From Aspidapion aeneum (Eukaryota; Arthropoda; Insecta; Coleoptera; Brentidae): a stretch of 64,000 nt of DNA. The notes under the pieces are model-generated. The model was not told where the DNA came from. It searched no databases and worked only from the letters and a program-made list of their open reading frames with translations. Every line of letters starts with the position of its first letter. Position 1 is the stretch's first letter. The position numbers were made by a program, and so were the translations under genes. The stretch covers positions 65,345,908-65,409,907 of the forward strand of contig OY755038.1 of the NCBI GenBank assembly GCA_963576565.1, given 5' to 3'. Positions 22,415-31,129 of the stretch are shown here, in pieces.

Positions 22415-23427
22415 AAAAGGCGCTTAATATCACCGACATCCAGTGGTGCCGGATGGCCATAAATGGCCACCACTTAAGGAGGCAGACGCAGCAGAAGTTG
22501 GATTCCCACCCTCTTAATCGATTTAAAAATCGACTAAAAATCAACTAAAAATCAATCAGAGCATGGCCATACCAACGACCCACACCACAGAGTTACATAC
22601 TAATATAGTGAATATAGACTCCCGGAGGCCCGTAGGGCCGAGAGTCACATTCTTATATAGAACTAAATTTCCCTTTTTTTCACGCCTAGCCTTTCATATT
22701 TGGCCCTTCACGGCCAAGTCAAACAAGCACAACATTTATACATAACGCAATTCACAAGCAAAAAACCAAGTAAGTAACTTAAACATCTGTAACCGCGAGA
22801 GTTAAACGAAAAACGAACTTATGTGTGTCTCGACTTGTCTCAAGACATAGAGTCGCATTTCGCCTGGCCCGCTGTGCATTTGTAAAATATGAACCCTTCG
22901 TCGCATGTCAGTGTCTGCCGCGTTCGTCGCGTCATGGCTTCACTCTTTGCTACTTAAAAAAAAAACTATGCGTCTGATTGACATTTTTCAAAAATTATTG
23001 TGATCCCTGATCTTTGATACAAAGTTTACAGAAGGTGTTTTTTTGATTAAACAAAGGGTTCTCGAGTTATAACAAGTTATAAATTATTATAAATACGCGT
23101 TTTCAGGGCGAGCACTTGTTTAATAGGGAACTCCATATAAAAGCATTGGGAACGATATTTTCAACATTGAAAAAAAAATGTTTCTGATTGTAATATTACT
23201 ATATGCTTTTAGTGGAGTCATGATCACACTTTATAGATTCAAAAAATGCAAAAAAAAATTTCAAAATTTTCGGAAAAACTACCCTTACCACCCCCTGCAT
23301 ACGATGATTTTTGGACGACCAGTCGATCTTGCATTCTTAGGGTGTAAGAAATGATTTAAATTGTGTCTTACATTTTAGCAATGAAGTGCACACGGGGTGA
23401 CACGATAGAAGCGGCTTTAACTCTACT

Positions 23428-24470
23428 ATTTCGATATTGATCAATTTCACGAAATAAAAACCATTTTTTACCATTAAAAAGTACGGGAAATGTAGTGGGA
23501 TTACAATATTTACGCAATGAGAAAAAAGCACTGCACAAACAGATGATAAAAAACCTTGAATTTAATAAAAAGACACAGATATATCAAAAAATGTGAATGC
23601 ATGGAATACAAAAATATACAAATCTAAATAAGCACTAAAATAGAATCTGCAAAATTGCTAGTCAAACAATGCTAAAATAAACTTATGCGTATATGTTATA
23701 AGCAATAAAAATTAAAACAAACTATTAAAATGTAGTTAAGTGGCTTATAGTCAAAAATCGTGTACCGTGGGATAATCATCAAATGTCAATAGATTTTGAG
23801 ATAGATTGTGTTAAAAGATTACATAAATTTAAGTCATTACATATTTGCCTCGAATTTGGTAGAAGGGCTTGTCATAAATCTAATATGGCGGCTTTTTTCA
23901 TCTTTTTTTTCAAAACTGTGGTTTATTACTTTCGCTACATGAGTTTTACAGAAAAACCTTAAATATGTTTTTTTGCAACTCATTAAAAGCAAAAAGTTCT
24001 AAAAAAACAGAAAAAAATAAAATCTTGCAATTATGATGTCACACAGGCACTATGACTTAATTTTAAGGCACACATATGGCGACCTAAAAGTAAGTGATCC
24101 ATAACCAATCGATTTGGGGTAGTCTAAAACTTTATTCCTCAATTTACTTTGGGTTAAAAAAGTTACTATTTTTGAGTATTTTTAAAAAACTTAACATCTT
24201 TTTTAGTTTTTAAGATATAAAGCTAGTTTCTTTCTTATCTTAATTTGTGTTCTATTGCAAAATAAAATGTATTTACAGTTTTTCTGTTAAACTAATTTAG
24301 GAAAATTCATAAGCCACAGTTTGTGTAAAAACATGAAAAAAGCCGCCAACTTGGATATAGTCACACCGGCTCTCCTAGTCAAATTATATTATGTATTTTT
24401 CTTTAAGATGTTATTGAATAACTGTTGTAGCTTTTAATTTAAAAGTTTGATGAAAAAATCATAATTTATG
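23428..24470. other. AT-rich DNA, no gene seen
   Basis: Runs of A and T, short phrases like AATATGGCGGC, and no ORF with a recognisable domain. Confidence 0.5.
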
Positions 24471-25010
24471 AGCTTTTAAACCCTATAATCTAGAAAAATA
24501 GACGGATTGGAATAGTGATAAAATAAATATAATTTTTTTTTTTATATTCTGAACGTGTTTTTTTATTTGCGATCCTAAGTGTGCAAAATAAACAGGACAT
24601 GCCATAACCGCGCAGCATAATACCGTCCTTAAAATACCGCACATGGTCAAAAACCGTATCCAATTATATAGAAAATACCGCGCAACATTCTTTACGCGCA
24701 AACAAAAAAAACCGCCCATCAAAAACAAAGCGCAAACAAATAACCGCGCCAAAAATACTTCGCAAGGTTTTAACCGCGTTAGATAATTAACCGCGCAGCC
24801 CATTAATGCGCAAGGTATTAACCACGCAAGTGGAAAAACCCGGTCAAGGTTGTATAATCCACCTTTTGTATTCTTTTAAACCCTGTAATCTAGTGATATC
24901 GGCAGATTGGGTTAGGGTTTAAATAAATATTTTAAAGAATTTTAATATCCTACCCGTGTTTTCTTTTATTTGCGGTCTTAAATGTGCGAATAATACAGGA
25001 GACGGACACA
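24471..25010. repeat. Two direct copies of an AT-rich unit flanking a GCGC-rich spacer
   Basis: Copy A (about 24471-24600) and copy B (about 24873-25003) share CTTTTAAACCCT(A/G)TAATCTAG, CGTGTTTT.TTTTATTTGCG and an AAATAAACAGGA-like end. The spacer, about 24600-24835, is dense in ACCGCGC and GCGCAA phrases spaced roughly 20 bases apart. This is unusual in such AT-rich DNA. Confidence 0.6.
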
Positions 25011-25135
25011 ACTCTCTCTAATAAAATGGATCGCGTCTACGATTTTCCACTAGAAATTTTCCTCCTTAAATTGAAAAAATTATTTTTTTTTCTTGTGTGA
25101 CATAAAATTGGCTATTAAAAAAAAACTCGTTAATT

Positions 25136-25240
25136 TTAGTACCCGTGAATTTAAAAAACCCACGGAAAAATATGAGAGAAACAAAACCTCCTTTTTAGCA
25201 GATTAGCCACTTGTTTGATTTTTAAATTCACGGGTACTAA
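25136..25240. mobile_element. 105-bp MITE with 22-bp perfect inverted ends
   Basis: It begins TTAGTACCCGTGAATT and ends with the exact inverted complement, matching over 22 bases. The interior phrase CCCACGGAAAAATATGAGAG recurs at about 25657-25677, next to the minisatellite element, so a related sequence lies close by. Confidence 0.7.
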
Positions 25241-25738
25241 TATTTACGTTTGTTAGTACTATTTGACTTAAAAATTCCGCTGATGTACGCTCACATCTGA
25301 AGGTGGGTAAAAATGCTAATCAGCGTTAATCTGACCTGAAAGGCAAAAGTGCTGTCATAGATCACGGATGTATTCTTTTCTTCGCAATCGATCTTTTCAT
25401 CGATCGACAATGTACAGTTTATACTCGGCTGCTCGTGTTCTAGTTTCTCTCGTATCTCGGTAGATGGCGCTTCTTGGGAAAGTTTTCTTACTATAGACGT
25501 AGGATCAGAGACAAAACGGTCTGATTAATTTCGCATGGGTGTCACATTGACTAAGTAGTGTTGTGAGGAGTCGCATAAGGACGAAACCGTTAACTGTCAA
25601 CACTTATTAAGTGTCCATTAGATCTTGGAACCCCGTGAGGTTAAGCTTTTGAGCTACCCACGGAAAAATATGAGAGAAACAAAAACTTATTTTGACCGAG
25701 GGGTCATCGGCACCCTAAAATTTTGTACAGCGTCCAAC

Positions 25739-25874
25739 AGGACTTGGGTCCTGTCGTGTACTGTTGGGTCCTGTTGAGTACTGTTGGGTACTGTCGTGTA
25801 CGGTCGAATACTGTTGGGTCCTGTCGAGTACTGTTGAGTACTGTCGTGTACTGTTGGGTCCTGTCGTGTAGTGT
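25739..25874. repeat. 10-bp minisatellite, first block
   Basis: Degenerate 10-mers such as GGTCCTGTTG, AGTACTGTTG and TGTACTGTCG. The array continues at 26138 after an inserted MITE. Because 10 is not a multiple of 3, the array reads open in many frames on both strands. The resulting Tyr/Thr/Gln or Val/Leu-rich ORFs are artefacts. Confidence 0.9.
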
Positions 25875-26131
25875 CAGTGGCGCACCCAGGAATGTGTCTG
25901 GGGGGGGGCCGACAGCTACGAAGCGCGCCCTCAAAAAACTTGCGACCAAAAAAAAAAAAAACAAAAAGGTCATCATGTCGCAACTACGCCCCTGCTTGGG
26001 GCCCGAAGCCTCCTGATGTCAAATTTTAAGGTATTTTTCATGTTTTATCATCAAATATATAGAAAATATATTAAAAAATCTAAGGCTTGGGGGGGCCCGG
26101 GCCCCGGGGCCCCCTCCTGGGTGCGCCCATG
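25875..26131. mobile_element. hAT-type MITE (257 bp) inside the minisatellite
   Basis: The ends are inverted: CAGTGGCGCACCCAGGA at the left and the complement of CATGGGCGCACCCAGGA at the right. A 7-bp direct repeat GTAGTGT abuts both ends (25868-25874 and 26132-26138), close to the 8 bp typical of hAT elements. The interior has G/C runs and no ORF. It shares its ends with 28143-28281. Confidence 0.85.
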
Positions 26132-26137
26132 GTAGTG

Positions 26138-26463
26138 TCGAGTACTGTTGGGTCCTGTTGAGTACTGTTGGGTACTGTCGTGTACTGTCGAGTACTGTTG
26201 TGTCCTGTTGAGTACTGTTGGGTACTGTCGTGTACTGTCGAGTACTGTTGGGTCCTGTTGAGTACTGTTGGGTACTGTCGTGTACTGTCGAGTACTGTTG
26301 GGTCCTGTTGAGTACTGTTGGGTACTGTCGTGTACTGTCGAGTACTGTTGGGTCCTGTCGTGTACTGTTGGGTACTGTCGTGTACTGTCGAGTACTGTTG
26401 GGTCCTGTTGAGTACTGTTGGGTACTGTCGTGTACTGTCGAGTACTGTTGGGTCCTGTCGTGG
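26138..26463. repeat. 10-bp minisatellite, second block with 50-bp higher-order unit
   Basis: Five 10-mers form a 50-bp unit: AGTACTGTTG, GGTCCTGTTG, AGTACTGTTG, GGTACTGTCG, TGTACTGTCG. The unit repeats about six times with very few changes, so the array probably expanded recently by unequal exchange or slippage. Confidence 0.9.
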
Positions 26464-26521
26464 TACTGTCGGGTCCTGTTGTGAAATTTGTACAGTACTG
26501 TTGAAAGCTGATGACCCCTCG

Positions 26522-27189
26522 ATTTTGACCCAATTAACCACGAAAACTTGTTTGAATTTTAAAGCTCCTATACCTTAGGCCTCTCAACTAGTAGGTCGAT
26601 AAAGTTGTATAGCAGTAAAGTAAATATATTCAATCACTGATTAAAGCGAAGGAAATGTGCAAAAAAAATGTAAGGAAAAGCTTTATTTTTAAAAATATAA
26701 CCGATTCCAACTTAAGCGAGGTTCGGACATGCCAGACTTAGTCGGAAGGCTCAAGAATTTGTAAATTAAAAAAAAATTTTGCTTTTAATTTTATTGAGTT
26801 TTATAAAACAATCCAGATAGTTCCAAGAATGATAGGCTAGCATATGAAAAATGTTAAACAAAATATCTGTTTTTGCGTTATAGGAAAAATATCCAAAGGT
26901 TTTTCAAAAATTCGAAACCAATAATAGCAAGGAATAACATGTCTGTCTGCAGCGGGTTAAAAGCAAAGAAAATCAAATTAATTTCCAATATTTCTAATAC
27001 CTGCACGAGACGAACAAAGGTGGCCAAAGCTAATGGCAGCGAAACAAAAAATAACATGCAAAACTGTCACTCTCAGGCTTTTAGTTGGACTCCTGAATTC
27101 TCATTTCAATAAAATATTTTGTGTTAACTGATAGTGGTATCAGCTAGAGACCCTGTATGTATGACATAGTTTTACAACAGAGAGATGCG
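26522..27189. other. AT-rich DNA, one weak Lys-rich ORF
   Basis: A 79-codon plus-strand frame at 26873-27112 is rich in Lys, Asn and Ser and matches no family I know. Its composition is what AT-rich DNA gives by chance. Nothing else is seen. Confidence 0.4.
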
Positions 27190-27410
27190 ACAAACCCATC
27201 AAAGTCACTGAAATTACCAGAATCCAACCAATTTCGAGAATGAAAGACTATGTTTGAGCCTTGTTTTTTAAGAAACAACTAATTGTTTTTGCACACAGCA
27301 ACCGCACAGATTCTTCCAGGCATAGTAAGCTAAAAAAATTACAGTGGAAATTATTTATCAATATACTTAAGAAAATAATTACAGAATAATTAATAATAAG
27401 GTAAGTTATT
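27190..27410 (-). pseudogene. THAP-like exon copy 1 (minus strand), broken
   Basis: On the minus strand an ATG at 27321-27323 starts MPGRICAVAVCKNN and then hits TAG (27279-27281). The frame continues after the stop with a Lys/Gln segment and IVFHSRNWL. The Met-Pro start, C-x4-C spacing and an FH..W region resemble the N-terminal half of a THAP zinc finger, as found in P-element-type transposases and host THAP proteins. The homology to copy 2 runs from about 27205 to 27405 and includes ~90 bp upstream of the ATG. The same stop is in both copies. Confidence 0.5.
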
Positions 27411-28142
27411 TTTTGCCAAGTTCATTGGCGTTTCACTAAAATAATTTCAATTGTCAGCGGTGAGTGTCATCAATCATTATGCAACAGATAAAGAAACACG
27501 TTTGTCCACCCCCCCTGTATAGGTCTTGTCAAAAATCGTTTATTTTTATTTTCCTACGCTTATGAATTAACAAGGACAGAAGGTGTGTCTCTCTCTAAAC
27601 ATCGCTAGAGTACAGAGGACCGATATTTTCATCCTTTAATTTTGACTTAAATAAATTTGACTTACTTGACTTGAAACTTGTGAGATAATATTTGTGGCTA
27701 CTTTTTGCAAAAGTTGTGGTTAAGATAAGCGGCAATAGTTTGTTTTTTACTATTTCATTATGATTTTACAGACGCTTTATAAATTTCTATTATTATTTTT
27801 AAAAAATCCATAAATTTTCACATTATTTATTTACAAAACTTAATCATAAATTGAAAACTTTAATTTGTCGTTTTTCACCGTTTGTGTCCACGTGACCATA
27901 TACATCACCATGTATGGCCACTCTTTTTATATGCGATGATGGTGATGTCGCAAATTTGATGTGACTAGTGGGAACGTATATCAGTACATAAAACCCCATT
28001 TTCTTCCCCTTATTGTCCACCGTAACCACAAAAATTAAATTTTACTGGTTTCATGACGCCACGCGTAAAAAAACTTTGTTTTGTACACTAGTTACATAAA
28101 CTTTTTTACTATTTAAAGTGGCCAAAAATGGATTACCCTTAC

Positions 28143-28281
28143 CATGGACGCACCCAGGGGGGGCTCGGGGACCGCCCCGAAGCCTAAGTTTGTTAAGCTT
28201 TTTTTACACATTTTATGGGGTCCCGGTCCTTCCCCAAGGCTCTCGCCTCCCCCCCAAGACATATTCCTGGGTGAGCCACTG
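28143..28281. mobile_element. hAT-type MITE (139 bp) with exact 8-bp target duplication
   Basis: ACCCTTAC occurs at 28135-28142 and again at 28282-28289. The element begins CATGGACGCACCCAGG and ends CCTGGGTGAGCCACTG, which are inverted copies and match the ends of 25875-26131. The 8-bp duplication fits hAT. No transposase. Confidence 0.9.
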
Positions 28282-28289
28282 ACCCTTAC

Positions 28290-29254
28290 TCATTTCTGGC
28301 TACATTTTTGGCTACAAAAGGGAAATTTGGGTCTTTTGGGATCCATTTGTGGCCACCTTAGCTACCAACTAAGTTTTAAGCAAAAATTACACAAAATTGC
28401 GACAAAAATATGAAAAAATAGGGATTTATTGAAATAAAACCTGACTTTATTTTAAAGTCGACTTTATGCTGACAGATTTACAAAGAAAACTGACAGCTGA
28501 CCTCTCAAAATGGACATACCAAAGTCAAATTTAAAAATAAATTCGCTAACTTTCATTTAATATATACAGGCACTAATAAATCCGGTTCTTAAATACACAA
28601 AGGCCGAATTTTGAAAGAAAGCAGCTGCTTTTTATATGTAAATGTATCACAATACTGTCGTTTTCAAAATAAGCTCAGGTTTTACTCCAAAGTGTCTAAT
28701 ATCTCTTATTCATTCTTTAATAAAAATTCGCTTATATTTTCCGAAACATGTTTCTAATTACCCAAAAAAACTTACCAGGTATATTAACAATTTCACTAAC
28801 AAATCACTCGAATTGTTGTACCCTGAAATTTAACATAAGATATTAACGAGTTCTTCTGTTGGTAGTGCTAAATTATATGGTGTCAATAAATAAAGGGGTG
28901 TTCACCCAAGAACTATAGACATACAGAACTGCTTAGTTCCATTTAACCTGTGTTAACAAATTGTGCGGGGTGAGGGGAGCGGCATGACGTCACCACTTGT
29001 GCTAAGTCCTTTGTTTGTGCTAAATCCTTTGTTGTATATGATGTTATTCGTATTTTCAAGAGAGTTTTGTTGATATTTCGGTAAATAGTTTGTGTTTTTT
29101 GGATTGTTTCAGTGCAGTGCTACTATGAAAAGACATATAAATAAACATTTTCACGTTTGGTTTTTTAACAGTGTGTAAAAATACGATTCAGGACAGAGAA
29201 GAACGTTTGTTTACAGGGCAAAAGAAATTGCCACGATTTTCTCAGCAAATGGAC
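28290..29254. other. AT-rich DNA between the two THAP-like copies
   Basis: No supported ORF. A stretch at about 28895-29010 (GGGGTGTTCACCCAAG, then GACGTCACCACTTGTGCT) has a diverged inverted counterpart at about 43990-44115, on the other side of the gypsy-type element. Confidence 0.5.
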
Positions 29255-29490
29255 TAATACCTAATGGTTATTATTATTATTAATTATTCTGTAATTATTA
29301 TCTAAAGTATATTGAAAAATAATTTCCACTGTAATTTTTTTAGCTCACTATGCCTGGAAGAATCTGTGCGGTTGCTGTGTGCAAAAACAATTAGTTGTTT
29401 CTTAAAAAACAAGGCTCAAACATAGTCTTTCATTCTCGACATTGGTTGGAAAACCAACCTTCTCGACATTGGTTGGAAAAAATTAAAAAA
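29255..29490 (+). pseudogene. THAP-like exon copy 2 (plus strand), broken
   Basis: This is the inverted counterpart of 27190-27410. The ATG at 29350 starts the same 14 codons and reaches the same TAG (29392-29394). Downstream the frame reads LFLKKQGSNIVFHSRHWLE. A ~28-bp direct duplication (TTCTCGACATTGGTTGGAAA, twice at about 29432-29480) disturbs this copy only. A Lys-rich frame at 29543-29749 lies further downstream and could be a decayed later part of the same gene, but that is only a guess. Confidence 0.5.
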
Positions 29491-29748
29491 TGGAACTCAT
29501 ACTTTGAGTTATTGGTAACTCATTAGACTTGGTACCAGAATTGTGGGTAGAATGGCCAGTAACATTTTAAAAAAAGAAACCATGCCACTTAAAATAATTT
29601 TTGATTTTTGTAAATTGCGTACAATAATAAGAATAAACTTCCATAACGATCAAGCACAGAAAACTAAAAATCTTAAAAGAAAAAGATGTGACGATATTGA
29701 ACGGAGTGGAGCAAGAAAATTACAAAAGGTTAAATATTATTATTTATA

Positions 29749-30633
29749 ACGCGTTCTTAAGGGTTGGTTCCACCATTGGTAGCTCACACCACTCTGATTC
29801 CCGGACCCCTGTCTTTGGTAGCCAAACAGGCAGGCACGCGTCTTACAGAGTTGGTTTAACGTTTTCCCGGTTAAAAGAATAGGCAACTTCCCGACGTTGT
29901 GAGTGCTTAAATGTCATATAATAAAAGGGAAGAGTGCAGATTCTTTATGTAACCCGTTTTTCTGTCAATTGGATGGAGCCCTTAGCCCCGGACCCCTGTC
30001 TTTGGTAGCCAAACAGGCAGGCACGCGTTCTTAAGGACTGATCCCACAATTGGTGCATTCCCGAATCATCCAGACCTCCCGGACCCCTGTCTTTGGTAGC
30101 CAAACAGGCAGGCACGCGTCGCATAGGGTGATTTTAACTTTTTCCCGGTTCAAGGGATTTATGGCACCGCGTCTTGAACTGTTAGACTTTATTTAATTCT
30201 ATATAGCCCACGGACTTGTCAAAACCGTATTTTAGCCGTCTTTGCGAAAAGGACCAAACTAAATAGGTAACACCGAATTTTGGTGGATTTCGTAATAAAA
30301 ATTATCTAATAAATTATGAAAACCGTATATAAATAACATTGTGTCAGATTAGTAGAATACTAAGCTACGGCTAATTTGTAAATAGCTACGATAGTTGTTA
30401 GATTTTATCAAATAAAAGTGGTACATTTGGGTTATATTGCCTGGATTTTATTTCCCAACCAAAACTAGAACCCGTTTTTCTCGACTGTTTAAAAGCTAGC
30501 CGAACTGGCCGGTGGAGACTCTAAGCTCCCTTATTTCTTAGAGTGGCGCCCAGATTTCCGTCCGAAAGGGTGAAATCACGAGTGCCAAACGTAAAAGACC
30601 AAAATTTGGCAACACCGAACTAGGTCTCCTTAC
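29749..30633 (+). repeat. 5' LTR of the gypsy-type element (5' truncated)
   Basis: Aligned with 42467-43461, it starts in the middle of a hairpin unit (ACGCGTTCTTAAGGG). It contains three full copies of the CCGGACCCCTGTCTTTGG unit, against five in the corresponding part of the right LTR, and lacks about 28 bp near 30365. The 3' half (30190-30633) is nearly identical to the right LTR, with few substitutions. Confidence 0.85.
30326..30416 (+). promoter_or_regulatory. LTR promoter (TATA box) and polyadenylation signal
   Basis: TATATAAATA at 30326-30335 is followed by TCAGATT at about 30344, which resembles an arthropod initiator, and AATAAA at 30411-30416. The same trio is conserved in the right LTR (43127-43136 and 43239-43244). 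It is consistent with a U3-R boundary here. Assignment is from motifs only. Confidence 0.6.
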
Positions 30634-30638
30634 CAATT

Positions 30639-30652
30639 TGGCGCCCAACGTG
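30639..30652 (+). promoter_or_regulatory. Primer-binding site, tRNA-Lys type
   Basis: TGGCGCCCAACGTG begins about five bases after the left LTR. This sequence is complementary to the 3' end of the common tRNA-Lys species used as primer by many retroelements. Confidence 0.85.
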
Positions 30653-31129
30653 TGTTTCTTAATTTGTTGGGTTTATTTTTTACCACTTAAGGGCAGGCTA
30701 TTACTCATCTGACACTTTGTAGAGAAAAAAACCGTTATTAAGTGTAAGGAAAATCCTAATTAAGACAATTTAAAGAGTGCGCACTGTTACCCAAAATTAT
30801 TCAATCCTTTTTAGGATAATAGAGCGTATAGTTTTAATTAAAGCCGAATTTACCCTGATTACGACCCCTGATTTTGACAAATTTTAAAAAAGTTCAATCG
30901 TTTAGAAGTCGATACAGACATTTTCTTTGAAAACTAAGTAATTTTAAGTATTGTATAGCGTTGAATTACGAATTGCATTTTTTTTTACAAAGAGTAGCAG
31001 ATCTATTTTCTTTACTGTTTAATTATAGAGTAGGGAATTTAACTTTGCGCTAAATAGTTGATTAGAAGTTCAAACTAAATAGGCATTTTATTTAGGGAGT
31101 TTTACTCAAAATCGCAATAATAACCGATA

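Larger units (their letters stand above)
18228..22588 (-). mobile_element. I-like non-LTR retrotransposon (LINE), minus strand
   Basis: A 4.36-kb LINE with a 10-bp target duplication, AGAGTTACAT, at 18218-18227 and 22589-22598. In element orientation it runs ORF1, then ORF2 with apurinic-type endonuclease, RT and RNase H, then a short 3' region ending in a run of ATC triplets (18228-18245). Endonuclease, RT and RNase H together with a trinucleotide-repeat tail point to the I clade or a close relative. It is inactive in this copy: there is an in-frame stop in the endonuclease (21735-21737) and a frameshift near 20450. Confidence 0.9.
15324..23427. mobile_element. 8.1-kb structure with ~0.8-kb terminal inverted repeats
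   Basis: The left arm (about 15324-16140) and right arm (about 22615-23427) are inverted copies of each other over roughly 800 bp, with some divergence. Shared phrases include GACTGGTCGTCCAAAAATC, ATATGGAGTTC, the CATGACGCGACGAACGCGG block and TTGGCCGTGAAGGGCCAAA. Without the nested LINE the element is about 3.7 kb. Between the arms lie a ~0.86-kb tandem duplication and a GGCCCGTAGGGCC array. I found no transposase, so it appears non-autonomous. I do not recognise the family. An alternative is a large inverted duplication of repeat DNA. Confidence 0.75.
25697..26521. mobile_element. Minisatellite-bearing segment with short inverted ends
   Basis: CGAGGGGTCATCGGC at 25697-25711 is inverted at 26507-26521 (GCTGATGACCCCTCG) with one mismatch. 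A phrase TTTTGTACAG next to the left end has its counterpart ATTTGTACAG on the right in direct orientation. The interior is almost entirely the 10-bp minisatellite, interrupted by a hAT MITE. This suggests a non-autonomous TIR element with an expandable core. Confidence 0.6.

Noticed and set aside
15324..23427. Polinton/Maverick or other large DNA transposon
   Set aside because: Long TIRs prompted the idea, but no DNA polymerase, integrase, ATPase or capsid gene is present; the only coding sequence is the nested LINE.
26051..26541. Long overlapping ORFs on both strands (up to 160 codons) across the minisatellite
   Set aside because: The 10-bp repeat lacks stop codons in most frames, so all frames stay open on both strands. 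The predicted proteins are just the repeat read out (QYTTVPNSTQQ-type).
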